Positions 8,157 through 15,292 of a DNA stretch of 23,594 bases are shown piece by piece. The position numbers and the translations under genes are program-made. Under the pieces are notes generated by a model. It was not told where the DNA came from, ran no database searches, and saw only the letters and a program-made list of their open reading frames with translations. Location: positions 1 to 23,594 of the forward strand of contig DNUZ01000017.1 in the NCBI GenBank assembly GCA_003507655.1. The letters run 5' to 3'. Source of the DNA: Lachnospiraceae bacterium. Its GTDB lineage: Bacteria > Bacillota > Clostridia > Lachnospirales > Lachnospiraceae. Position 1 is the first letter of the stretch. Every line of letters begins with the position of its first letter.

Positions 8157-8414
8157 TTAACTATTCATCATTATAAAGTACCACAAAATGTTTTGCAATA
8201 CAAAAATCACCGGTATTCCGATCACGAAATACCAGTGCTTTGTTTTGTGGTGAAAAATATACATTCCAAGCCAGCTCCCCACGCTTCCGCCTAAGGCCGC
8301 CACTAAGAATAATGTTCGCTCTGAGATCCTCCACTGATGTTCCCCGGCTCTTTTTTTATCCAGTCCCATCAGTGCAAATCCCAAAGTATTCATCACTGCC
8401 AGATACCACCACAT
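8157..8414 (-). CDS. DUF1294 family small membrane protein
   Basis: An 85-residue protein with an N-terminal hydrophobic segment (about 3-18), a central glycine-rich hydrophobic segment (about 35-53) and a C-terminal helix (about 60-82). It carries the DUF1294 pattern: MGLDKKRA near residue 16, [17 protein letters not shown], and [10 protein letters not shown]. The biochemical role of the family is unknown. Its ATG follows the secDF stop codon by one base and there is only a weak ribosome site (GAAAGAA), so translation is probably coupled to secDF. Confidence 0.88.
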   Translation of the reverse strand: MWWYLAVMNTLGFALMGLDKKRAGEHQWRISERTLFLVAALGGSVGSWLGMYIFHHKTKHWYFVIGIPVIFVLQNILWYFIMMNS

Positions 8415-8415
8415 A

Positions 8416-10572
8416 TTATTCTTTCTTCATACCTTTCGTACGCAACAGATACCAGATCTCACTCGCAAGACAAATAGAAGAATAAGTACCTGCTAAAAGT
8501 CCTACCATCAATGGCAGTGCAAACTCACGGATAGAGGTTACACCCATAATATAAAGAACTAATACCATAACAAAGGTTGTAATGGAAGTATTCACACTTC
8601 TTGACATGGTCTGTGCGATACTCTTGTTGACGATCTCTTTGTATGCTGCCTTTGTCTGTGCATGATGTTTTTTCAATGCATCACGGATACGGTCAAAGAT
8701 AACGATCGTATTATTGATCGAGTAACCGATAATCGTTAACATACATGCAATAAAGGTATTTCCTACGGAAATCCATGCTAACACATAACAGATAAATACC
8801 ATGATAACATCGTGGCTCAGTGCAATTACCGCACTTCCCGCAAAACGTACATCCTTGAACCGGAACCAGATATAGAGCAGCATACAGATCGTTGCGATCA
8901 CAACTGCTACGATCGCATCGGTCTTCATCTCATTGCTGACGGTGGAACTGATACTTTCGGATGTAATATCTTTTTTATCCACGCCAAAATTCTTGGTCAT
9001 GGTCTTTTCTAACTTTGTTCTCTCTTCCAGTGACAGCGTACGGGTCTTGATGATGATCTGCTTGGTACCCTCGACTGCCTGTGCCTGTACGTTACCGTCG
9101 CCTGTAATTTTTTCTACTAGAGGAACGATCTCTTTATCAATCTCTTTGATGGAATACTGTTTATCCATCACAACTGCGGTAGACGTTCCACCCTTAAACT
9201 CCAGACTGTAATTTAAAATGGTTCCATCACTTGATTTGTGCATGCCTACTCCTACACAGCCACACACGATGATCGCACAGGAGATTGCAATAAAGATTCC
9301 TGTCTTTCCGACAAAATCAAATGGCTTACGCTCTTTTGCCTTACCATAGAATTTCGCATCACGGACACCGATCGCATAAACTGCATGCATCAGCACCTTC
9401 GTAACTACCATACAGGTAAACATTGAAAGGATAATACCGATTGCTAATGTAGAAGCAAATCCTTTTACGGTACCGGAACCGCGAAGTCCAAGAACTGCTG
9501 CTGCGATCAATGTTGTAATATTTCCATCTAAGATCGCGGAACGTGCTCTTGCAAAACCTGTTTCAATTGCGGTTGCCACGCTCTTTCCATCTGCGATCTC
9601 TTCGCGGATACGGGCAAATATAATGACATTCGCATCCACCGCCATACCAATAGAAAGGATAATTCCGGCAATACCCGGTAAGGTCAGGGTAATCTCAAAC
9701 AGATATAAGGTCGCGATCACTAATGTCGTATAGATTGCAAGTGCAAATGCGGCTACCACACCAGGTACTAAGTACTGCACGATCATAAAGATCATAACGA
9801 TCACAAGACCGATCGCTGCTGCCTTCAAACTGCTTGAAATTGCTTCTTCTCCAAGCTGTGCACCTACTACCTCGGAACGCATCTCCTCTAACTTTAGGGA
9901 AAGGGAACCGATTCTGATCTGGGAAGCTAAGGACTCTGCCTCTTCATAGTTTGCCATTCCGGAAATCTGTGCAGTTCCTCCGGTAATTGCCTGCTGTACG
10001 GTCGGATAACTGATGACTTCATCATCGTAAACGATCGGAAGTGCTTTTCCGACGTTTGCGGATGTGACCTCTGCAAATGTCTTTGCTCCTTCATCAGTTA
10101 AGGTCAGCTCTACGATATTTTCTTTGTTTCCGGTATCATTTGTAATGGTTGCTGCTTTTGCCTGCGCAACTGCAGATCCATCCATGAAGGTCTTACCATC
10201 TTCTGTCTGGAATTCCAAAGTTCCCGGTTTTCCGAGTTCCTCTAAAATCTTGTTTGCATCGCTGACTCCCGGAATCTCAACGGAAATACGGTCATCTCCG
10301 ACTTTGTATACCTGTGCTTCCGTACTGTAGCCTTCCACACGTTTCTGTAACTTATAGACGGTATCGTCTAACTGTTCATCGGTCGGCTTGTCTCCGACTA
10401 CCTGATAGGTAATGGATACACCACCTGCTAAATCCAGACCGAGGTTAATGCTCCGGTCTTCTCCTACTCCGGTCGAAGAAATAATGGTTGCGGAATAGTA
10501 GCACAGACCGGCTAAAATTCCGAGTACGAGAATGAGAGTGATGATCCCTCTGCTCTTTTTCATGCTTTTCAT
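8416..10572 (-). CDS. secDF: Protein translocase accessory subunits SecD and SecF (fused SecDF)
   Basis: Polytopic membrane protein of the Sec pathway that uses the proton motive force to help pull preproteins out of SecYEG. The 718 residues are a natural SecD-SecF fusion, as in Bacillus. The SecD half (about 1-395) has an N-terminal helix, the GLDLAGGVSITYQV and PGVSDANKILEELGKPGTL periplasmic P1 motifs, and a six-helix core with GMAVDANVIIFARIREE. The SecF half (about 405-718) has an N-terminal helix, LEFKGGTS, and GYSINNTIVIFDRIRD. Both conserved aspartate-bearing helices are present. The ATG has a GAGAGG ribosome site seven bases upstream, and the gene begins 13 bases after scfB. Separate yajC, secD and secF genes are absent here. 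Confidence 0.97.
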   Translation of the reverse strand: MKSMKKSRGIITLILVLGILAGLCYYSATIISSTGVGEDRSINLGLDLAGGVSITYQVVGDKPTDEQLDDTVYKLQKRVEGYSTEAQVYKVGDDRISVEIPGVSDANKILEELGKPGTLEFQTEDGKTFMDGSAVAQAKAATITNDTGNKENIVELTLTDEGAKTFAEVTSANVGKALPIVYDDEVISYPTVQQAITGGTAQISGMANYEEAESLASQIRIGSLSLKLEEMRSEVVGAQLGEEAISSSLKAAAIGLVIVMIFMIVQYLVPGVVAAFALAIYTTLVIATLYLFEITLTLPGIAGIILSIGMAVDANVIIFARIREEIADGKSVATAIETGFARARSAILDGNITTLIAAAVLGLRGSGTVKGFASTLAIGIILSMFTCMVVTKVLMHAVYAIGVRDAKFYGKAKERKPFDFVGKTGIFIAISCAIIVCGCVGVGMHKSSDGTILNYSLEFKGGTSTAVVMDKQYSIKEIDKEIVPLVEKITGDGNVQAQAVEGTKQIIIKTRTLSLEERTKLEKTMTKNFGVDKKDITSESISSTVSNEMKTDAIVAVVIATICMLLYIWFRFKDVRFAGSAVIALSHDVIMVFICYVLAWISVGNTFIACMLTIIGYSINNTIVIFDRIRDALKKHHAQTKAAYKEIVNKSIAQTMSRSVNTSITTFVMVLVLYIMGVTSIREFALPLMVGLLAGTYSSICLASEIWYLLRTKGMKKE

Positions 10573-10585
10573 TTCTTTTCCTCTC

Positions 10586-11947
10586 TTAATCTTCTTGTTC
10601 TGCCATGGCTGCTTTTATCATGATCGCACATTCTACACGCTTTTTCTGTAATTCACAGCCTGTTTCATAGGTTTTTAATATATCTCCATGGAAATTGTAT
10701 GCATTTGCCGCACAACCGCCGCTGCAATAAAATCTTGCAAAGCAGTCACGGCATTTTTCTTTTGCATATACATTACAGCACTTGAACTCTTCCTGAAGTC
10801 CGGTGTTCACTACGCCGTCATGTACATTTCCCATTAAAAACTTCTCATTACCGACAAATTGATGACACGGATATAAATCTCCCCATGGTGTCACTGCTAA
10901 ATACTCTGTACCGGAACCACAACCGGAAAGACGTTTATAGACACACGGACCGCCTTCCAGATCGATCATAAAATGGAAAAAGTTGAATCCGTTTCCGGCT
11001 TTATTTCTTCTTACCATCTCTGCTGCTAAATCATCATATTCTTTAAAAAGTACCGGTAAATCTTCTTCTTTGATCGCGTAATCGTCCGTCTCTTCTGCCA
11101 CCACCGGCTCTACGGAAATCTGCTTAAATCCCAAGTCCGCTAAATGAAGCACGTCTTTGGAAAAATCTGTGTTGAAATGTGTATAGGTACCACGCACATA
11201 ATATTTCTCCTGATTTCTGCTCTCGGCAAACTTCTGGAACTTCGGCACGATCAGATCATAGCTTCCGGCTCCTTTTCGGAATGGTCTCATATGGTCATGT
11301 ACCTCTTTACGTCCATCGATACTTAAAACCACATTGTCCATTTCACGGTTGGCAAATTCCATGATATCGTCATTTAAAAGTACGCCGTTGGTTGTTAAGG
11401 TAAAACGGAAATGCTTGTCATGCAGTTTTTCCTGCTCTCTTCCGTAAGCTACTAACTGTTTTACTACCTCAAAATTCATCAGCGGTTCTCCGCCGAAAAA
11501 ATCCACCTCTAAATTCCTTCTGCTTCCCGAATTTGCGATCAGAAAATCCAATGCAGCTTTTCCTGTCTCATATGACATCAGCGCTCTTCTTCCATGATAT
11601 TCGCCCTCTTCCGCAAAACAGTAGCGGCATGCCAGATTGCAGTCATGTGCAATATGTAAACAGAGTGCTTTTACCACGGTTGGACGTTTCTTAAAATCGA
11701 TCAGCGGTGCCTCGTAGGTGTCCGGTGTAAACAGACTTCCCTCTTTTTTAAGCTGGGCAACCTCTTCCACAGCCTCACGGATTTCTTCTTCGCTGTATTT
11801 TTCACGAAGCAGACCTGTTATCTCTTCACTGCTGTGTTTCTCAAATAACGGAATCACATCATATACCACTTCGTCTACAACATGAATGGCTCCGCTATTC
11901 ACATCTAACACAATGTGATAACCATTATTGATATACTGATGAACCAC
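10586..11947 (-). CDS. scfB: SCIFF peptide maturase, radical SAM/SPASM thioether-forming enzyme
   Basis: Radical SAM enzyme that installs Cys thioether crosslinks in the SCIFF precursor encoded just upstream. It starts at GTG (11945-11947) with AGAGG about nine bases before; this matches the usual SCIFF maturase N-terminus (HQY.NGY.IVLDVNSG). Residues about 1-80 form a small N-terminal peptide-recognition (RRE-like) region. The [4Fe-4S]-SAM motif is C103-x3-C107-x2-C110 (HDCNLACRYC), followed by a TIM-barrel with DFFGGEPLMN. The C-terminal SPASM region (about 330-445) carries about a dozen cysteines for two auxiliary clusters. The 453-residue length is typical. Family knowledge: these form ranthipeptides with sulfur-to-side-chain links; the exact bonds here are unknown. 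Confidence 0.95.
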   Translation of the reverse strand: MVHQYINNGYHIVLDVNSGAIHVVDEVVYDVIPLFEKHSSEEITGLLREKYSEEEIREAVEEVAQLKKEGSLFTPDTYEAPLIDFKKRPTVVKALCLHIAHDCNLACRYCFAEEGEYHGRRALMSYETGKAALDFLIANSGSRRNLEVDFFGGEPLMNFEVVKQLVAYGREQEKLHDKHFRFTLTTNGVLLNDDIMEFANREMDNVVLSIDGRKEVHDHMRPFRKGAGSYDLIVPKFQKFAESRNQEKYYVRGTYTHFNTDFSKDVLHLADLGFKQISVEPVVAEETDDYAIKEEDLPVLFKEYDDLAAEMVRRNKAGNGFNFFHFMIDLEGGPCVYKRLSGCGSGTEYLAVTPWGDLYPCHQFVGNEKFLMGNVHDGVVNTGLQEEFKCCNVYAKEKCRDCFARFYCSGGCAANAYNFHGDILKTYETGCELQKKRVECAIMIKAAMAEQED

Positions 11948-12000
11948 CTGATAGTCCTCTCTTTCCTGTTACTTTTTTCATCTTTATATAACGCACAAAT

Positions 12001-12024
12001 GACCGCACGCAACTGCGAACGGTC
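12001..12024. other. Hairpin between scfA and scfB
   Basis: On the transcribed minus strand, GACCG/CGGTC encloses CGCA/TGCG as a stem with small internal bulges. It lies 32 bases after the scfA stop and 53 before the scfB start. No U-run follows, so it is unlikely to be an intrinsic terminator. It could block 3' exonuclease decay and let the peptide be made in excess over its maturase; that role is inference. Confidence 0.55.
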
Positions 12025-12056
12025 GTTCATACCATGTATCTATGATTTTGTACGGA

Positions 12057-12200
12057 CTATTTGCTCTGCTCACAAGTCTGGTTTCCTACGGTACAGGATG
12101 TCTTACATGCAGACTGACAGGATGTCTGACACTCGCCACATCCGCCTTTTTTTACTGTGTTCTGTAATTTTTTTGTATTTAATGTCTTTATGTGTTTCAT
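12057..12200 (-). CDS. scfA: SCIFF (six cysteines in forty-five residues) ranthipeptide precursor
   Basis: A 47-residue peptide recognised by its six cysteines at 21, 24, 28, 32, 36 and 43 after a Lys/Thr-rich leader (MKHIKTLNTKKLQNTVKKGG). The core starts CGECQTSCQSACKTSC and has several Thr/Ser residues between the cysteines. This is the classic SCIFF sequence that is almost universal in Clostridia, and its maturase scfB follows 109 bases later. The ATG has AAAGGAG eight bases upstream and a promoter at 12270-12298. Family knowledge: the maturase links a Cys sulfur to a Thr side chain of the core. The biological role of SCIFF is not firmly established. The reading frame and the cysteine pattern make the call secure despite the small size. 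Confidence 0.96.
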   Translation of the reverse strand: MKHIKTLNTKKLQNTVKKGGCGECQTSCQSACKTSCTVGNQTCEQSK

Positions 12201-12269
12201 AATGAAATCTCCTTTCAAATTTCTCCGGTTATCTGCTTCTCGCTTCCCGAAAATAAAATATCTTTTGAC

Positions 12270-12298
12270 ATTATAGCATAATATTTTTCAGTTGAAAA
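12270..12298 (-). promoter_or_regulatory. Promoter of the scfA-scfB-secDF operon
   Basis: Minus-strand -35 TTTTCA (12293-12298), 17-bp spacer, and -10 TATAAT (12270-12275), about 70 bases before the scfA start. It lies downstream of the TIGR04086-like gene, so scfA onward can be transcribed independently of that gene. Confidence 0.75.
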
Positions 12299-12305
12299 GC
12301 ATTTT

Positions 12306-12665
12306 TTAACTCATCATGCCCCCAAGTGTTCCTGCCGCCATACAGATCCCAAGTGTCGTTCCCATATGTACCAGATCTTTCGGAAGCCCTCCGGCCAATG
12401 CTGCCGATACGGCAAACAAGATCAAAAAGTACAGGCTTCCTAATAACAGTCCCCACAGGAATTTTTTTCTCTTCATCTTTTTTCCTGCGATCAATCCGCC
12501 TGCGATCCCTGATACCACATAGATCACCGTAACCCCTACTTCTACAAATGTTCCGTTCAACTGAAACTTTTCCATTAAAAATGCCATGAGGATCAGCCCG
12601 AGTCCGGTCACGATGTACATGAACATCAGATCCACGATCATCCACTTAAAAGATTTACGCTCCAT
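12306..12665 (-). CDS. TIGR04086-like four-helix membrane protein
   Basis: A 119-residue integral membrane protein with four predicted helices (about 9-28, 38-60, 68-90 and 98-118) and a short Lys-rich cytoplasmic loop (GKKMKRKKF) between helices 2 and 3. Size, topology and position just upstream of scfA match the family I recall as TIGR04086, found in Clostridia near SCIFF genes; the identification is from memory and the function is unknown. The ATG has GGGAGGG six to seven bases upstream. It follows relP by 52 bases on the same strand and may share its transcript. A competing ORF in another frame (12271-12645) has a composition that looks non-coding. Confidence 0.82.
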   Translation of the reverse strand: MERKSFKWMIVDLMFMYIVTGLGLILMAFLMEKFQLNGTFVEVGVTVIYVVSGIAGGLIAGKKMKRKKFLWGLLLGSLYFLILFAVSAALAGGLPKDLVHMGTTLGICMAAGTLGGMMS

Positions 12666-12717
12666 ATCTTTTCCCTCCCCTACATATATATGCCGGGTGG
12701 GACTGATTAGAACATCC

Positions 12718-13368
12718 TTAACTCTTTGCTTCGTGTTCTGCTTCGGCTTTTGCCTTTAGGATTGCCTCATTTAAGGACAACATTTTATCATCTAAAACGG
12801 ATACGATACCGGAACACTCTCTCAGTTCACGGCTGATGTATTCCGGTGCGTTTCCTTCAAATTTGTAATAGATTTTATGCTCTAAACTTGCCCAGAAATC
12901 CATGGCGATCGTACGGATCTGTATCTCTACTTTGGTATCAATGACTCTGTCCGACATAAAGATCGGTACCGTCACAAGCATGTGATAGCTCTTATAGCCG
13001 CTCTGTTTTGGATTCTTGATATAATCTTTGATAGACACTACGGTCAGATCGTTCTGCTTTCCGATCATCTCCGCCATCCGGTAGATGTCTGATGTAAAGG
13101 AGCAGACGATACGGATTCCCGCAATATCGTTTACATAATTTACCATATTTTGTATGGATGATTCATATCCGTTCTTTTTTAATTTTTTTACGATACTCTC
13201 CGGGGATTTGATACGGGATTTTATGTACTCGATCGGGTTATACTGATGTACATACTGAAATTCATCGTTCAAAATCTCCAGTTTTGTACTGACTTCTTTT
13301 AATGCTGAATTATAAAGGAACATGACACTTTTCCAACTGTCGACGCCTTCGTCAAACTGCTGCTGCAT
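12718..13368 (-). CDS. relP: Small alarmone synthetase, GTP pyrophosphokinase (RelP/YwaC type)
   Basis: Cytoplasmic enzyme that transfers pyrophosphate from ATP to GDP/GTP to make (p)ppGpp. It contains only the RelA/SpoT synthetase domain, with no hydrolase or TGS-ACT part. With the ATG at 13368 it has 216 residues, typical of small alarmone synthetases. The longer frame to 13443 would include the promoter, although GGAGG is a rather long 11 bases from this ATG. Motifs are RIKSPESIVKKL (52-63), DIAGIRIVCSF (81-91), KDYIKNPKQSGYKSYH (114-129) and EIQIRTIAMDFWASLEHKIY (148-167). The last resembles Bacillus YwaC (RelP) more closely than YjbM (RelQ). It is probably controlled at transcription through the promoter at 13411-13438. 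Confidence 0.92.
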   Translation of the reverse strand: MQQQFDEGVDSWKSVMFLYNSALKEVSTKLEILNDEFQYVHQYNPIEYIKSRIKSPESIVKKLKKNGYESSIQNMVNYVNDIAGIRIVCSFTSDIYRMAEMIGKQNDLTVVSIKDYIKNPKQSGYKSYHMLVTVPIFMSDRVIDTKVEIQIRTIAMDFWASLEHKIYYKFEGNAPEYISRELRECSGIVSVLDDKMLSLNEAILKAKAEAEHEAKS

Positions 13369-13410
13369 ATTGACCTTAACCTCCGTTATGTTTGTTACGT
13401 TATATATAAT

Positions 13411-13438
13411 AGTATATACTCCGCAGTGCATCTCACAA
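13411..13438 (-). promoter_or_regulatory. Promoter of relP
   Basis: Minus-strand -35 TTGTGA (13433-13438), 16-bp spacer, -10 TATACT (13411-13416). An overlapping alternative -10, TACTAT (13409-13414), would give an 18-bp spacer. The start would lie about 35 bases before the relP ATG. Confidence 0.6.
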
Positions 13439-13475
13439 ATCAAAGATTTTTTCGATGTACGGGCATTCGCCCTAT

Positions 13476-13536
13476 CATCCGGTAAAAATATACACGGCTT
13501 TGTGCAAGCACAAGCCTGGTATATTTTTGCCGGATG
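13476..13536. repeat. 61-nt near-perfect palindrome in divergent intergenic region
   Basis: Left arm CATCCGGTAAAAATATAC continues into a GGCTTTGTGC segment. The right arm is its near-exact reverse complement, ending in GTATATTTTTGCCGGATG. Apart from one T/C difference (a G-T pair in RNA) and a short bulge, the arms pair over about 29 bases with almost no loop. A small separate hairpin (gggcattcgccc, 13461-13472) is adjacent. It lies between two promoters that point away from each other, and no T-run follows on either strand, so it is not an ordinary terminator. Confidence 0.85.
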
Positions 13537-13583
13537 GCACTGCTCATTACTATATATATACAGTATACCACGATTAGAAAAGG

Positions 13584-13613
13584 TTGTGAAGAGATGCCTA
13601 TATCTGATATAAT
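13584..13613 (+). promoter_or_regulatory. Promoter of the 87-aa ORF-niaR operon
   Basis: Plus-strand -35 TTGTGA (13584-13589), 18-bp spacer, perfect -10 TATAAT (13608-13613), about 60 bases before the first start codon. It uses the same -35 hexamer as the divergent relP promoter. Confidence 0.75.
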
Positions 13614-13672
13614 ATGTTTTGATGTAAAATTATTCTATTTTGTGATCGAACTTTTTTAGAAAGGATATTCCC

Positions 13673-13936
13673 ATGCGGATCTGGTTTAAAATATTTAAAG
13701 ACAATCGTATGCAAAAAGATCTCTGTCTGACCGATGACAGGGACGATACAAGAACCCATAAAATTTTTCATGCTTTAGATGAAGCATGCCACACCTTTGA
13801 CCTTGGTGTTCCGATCTGGTTAGACAATACCATTTCGGATTTTAAACGCCATGGCAAGGCACGTTTTTATCAGGACAGTTTTATTGAACATATTGACTTT
13901 GACTATATGGAAATTCAGGTAATTGAGGAGGACTAA
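13673..13936 (+). CDS. Uncharacterised 87-residue protein upstream of niaR
   Basis: I do not recognise a domain. The protein is soluble, acidic at its C-terminus, and rich in aromatic and charged residues (for example MRIWFKIFKDNRM and DLGVPIWLDNTISDFK). It has no signal peptide or membrane segment and no cysteine cluster beyond two single Cys. It is probably a genuine gene: it has its own promoter, an AAAGGA ribosome site seven bases before the ATG, and one base between its stop codon and the niaR start, where its last codons (GAGGAGGAC) form the niaR ribosome site. The coupling suggests a job linked to NiaR or simply shared expression. Confidence 0.85.
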   Translation: MRIWFKIFKDNRMQKDLCLTDDRDDTRTHKIFHALDEACHTFDLGVPIWLDNTISDFKRHGKARFYQDSFIEHIDFDYMEIQVIEED

Positions 13937-13937
13937 C

Positions 13938-14456
13938 ATGGAAGGAGACGAACGTCGTCAGTTTATTTTAAAATTACTTGCAGGCTCAGAAAGTCCGCTC
14001 TCCGGAACGGAAATTGCCGGAAAATGCGGTGTGAGCCGACAGATCATTGTACAGGACATTGCACTCTTACGAGCCACCAATAAAAATATCTTAAGTACTT
14101 ACCGTGGCTATCTGCTCTATCAGCCGGAAAAGGACACCGAAACTTTCAAACGCACCTTTGCGGTCTCACACACGGATGAGCAGATCCAGGACGAACTCTA
14201 TACTTTTGTGGACTGTGGCGGAAAGGTGTTAGATGTTACGGTCATGCATGAAATCTATGGTGCCATTACCGTTGATCTGATCTTGAATAACCGTGTGGAT
14301 GTGGACGATTTTACCACACGTCTCTTTACCACTCCGGCAAAACCGCTCAAGGAACTTACCGGCGGCAATCATATGCATACCGTTGAGGCATCCTCCCCGG
14401 AAGTCTTTGACCGGATTGAAGAACAGTTAAAGAAAAAAGGCTATCTCATCCGATAG
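13938..14456 (+). CDS. niaR: Niacin-responsive transcriptional repressor (NiaR, HTH_11 + 3H domain)
   Basis: Cytoplasmic repressor of NAD-biosynthesis or niacin-uptake genes, with nicotinic acid as the expected co-repressor. The start at 13938 is set by GAGGAGGA just upstream; the in-frame ATG at 13923 lies inside the previous gene. In 172 residues there is an N-terminal winged helix-turn-helix (about 5-60; LSGTEIAGKCGVSRQIIVQD contains the recognition helix), followed by the 3H ligand domain (about 72-170). Its metal-site residues appear as His78, Glu86, His145 and His147, with a further conserved His104. From memory this matches the spacing in the Thermotoga NiaR structure. No NAD gene is in the window, so its targets lie elsewhere. 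The stop codon is inside the terminator hairpin. Confidence 0.92.
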   Translation: MEGDERRQFILKLLAGSESPLSGTEIAGKCGVSRQIIVQDIALLRATNKNILSTYRGYLLYQPEKDTETFKRTFAVSHTDEQIQDELYTFVDCGGKVLDVTVMHEIYGAITVDLILNNRVDVDDFTTRLFTTPAKPLKELTGGNHMHTVEASSPEVFDRIEEQLKKKGYLIR

Positions 14457-14464
14457 CCTTTTCC
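14433..14464. terminator. Bidirectional intrinsic terminator between niaR and the SpoU methyltransferase gene
   Basis: GGCTAT (14439-14444) and ATAGCC (14453-14458) pair around eight bases, with flanking A-run (14433-14438) and T-run (14459-14462). It therefore serves convergent transcripts from both sides. The niaR stop codon TAG lies within the 3' arm. Confidence 0.88.
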
Positions 14465-14465
14465 G

Positions 14466-15284
14466 TTATGTTCTTCTCTGTCTGTTCGCTTCATACATCA
14501 ATATTCCTGCTGCCATAGCGGCATTTAAGGATTCTAACTTTCCCTCCATCGGAATACGGATATAGACATCTGCTAAGTCGGCAATTTCCGTCGTCAGACC
14601 ATTTCCTTCATTTCCAATTAAAAAAGCACTCGGTTTCTGATAGTCTGCCTCATCATAAGAAGCCTTTCCTTTCAAATGTGCTGCGTAGAAGTGTACGCCT
14701 TCTTTTTGAAGCTCTGAAATGTCTTTTTTTAAATCCTCTGTATACAAAAACGGCATCCGGTAGATCGATCCCATGGTAGAGCGGATCGTCTTTGGATTAA
14801 AAATATCCACGGTATCGCGGCTCATCAGGATTCCTGTCACTCCCGCTCCTTCGGCTGTACGGAACATGGTTCCAAGGTTTCCGGGGTCCTGCACATTTTC
14901 TGTTACGAGCAGCAGCGATGCTTTCTTTTGATCAGAGCCTCCTGACAAATCCTCTCTCCGGTACTCCGGCATTTTTACGATGCACAAAATTCCCTGCGGT
15001 GTCATCGTATCCGCTGCATGACGAAATACCTGATCCGATACGGTTTCATATCCGGTAGTCTCTAATTTTTCTAAAAGTTCCTGTTTATACTCTTCTTTTT
15101 TCGATCCCTGATATTTTTCTAAAAAACTCTCTGCAAGATAGACCTCTTCGATCCAGTCTAAGGGAGCTTCTAAAAACATTTTTACTCCCTCGACAACAAA
15201 GGCACGCGAATTTCGACGTGCCTTTCCTTTTGTATTCAGCTGTATGATTTTTTTTATCTGTGCATTACTCGTACTTGTGATCAT
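14466..15284 (-). CDS. SpoU/TrmH-family RNA 2'-O-methyltransferase (RlmB-like)
   Basis: SAM-dependent methyltransferase that acts on the 2'-OH of a ribose in tRNA or rRNA; the exact target is not clear from sequence. With the ATG at 15284 it has 272 residues. The alternative start at 15323 lies inside pfkA, whereas 15284 has AGGAA right upstream, overlapping the pfkA stop. An N-terminal SpoU substrate-binding region (about 1-95) is followed by the trefoil-knot SPOUT domain, with motif 1 ENVQDPGNLGTMFRTAEGAG, motif 2 IGNEGNGLT, and motif 3 IPMEGKLESLNAAMAAGILM. It is the last gene of dnaE-pfkA-SpoU, eight bases after pfkA, and ends at the bidirectional terminator. Confidence 0.93.
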   Translation of the reverse strand: MITSTSNAQIKKIIQLNTKGKARRNSRAFVVEGVKMFLEAPLDWIEEVYLAESFLEKYQGSKKEEYKQELLEKLETTGYETVSDQVFRHAADTMTPQGILCIVKMPEYRREDLSGGSDQKKASLLLVTENVQDPGNLGTMFRTAEGAGVTGILMSRDTVDIFNPKTIRSTMGSIYRMPFLYTEDLKKDISELQKEGVHFYAAHLKGKASYDEADYQKPSAFLIGNEGNGLTTEIADLADVYIRIPMEGKLESLNAAMAAGILMYEANRQRRT

Positions 15285-15292
15285 ATCCGTTC

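Noticed and set aside
11948..12056. Intrinsic terminator between scfA and scfB
   Set aside because: The hairpin is real but no U-run follows, so it is reported as a hairpin rather than a terminator.
12271..12645. A 124-codon minus-strand ORF overlapping the four-helix membrane protein gene in another frame
   Set aside because: Its product is rich in Arg/Asp/Gly with no family resemblance, whereas the overlapping frame gives a clean four-helix protein with a strong ribosome site.
13369..13443. N-terminal extension of relP by 25 codons
   Set aside because: The segment contains the best relP promoter, and known small alarmone synthetases start close to the MQQQ position.
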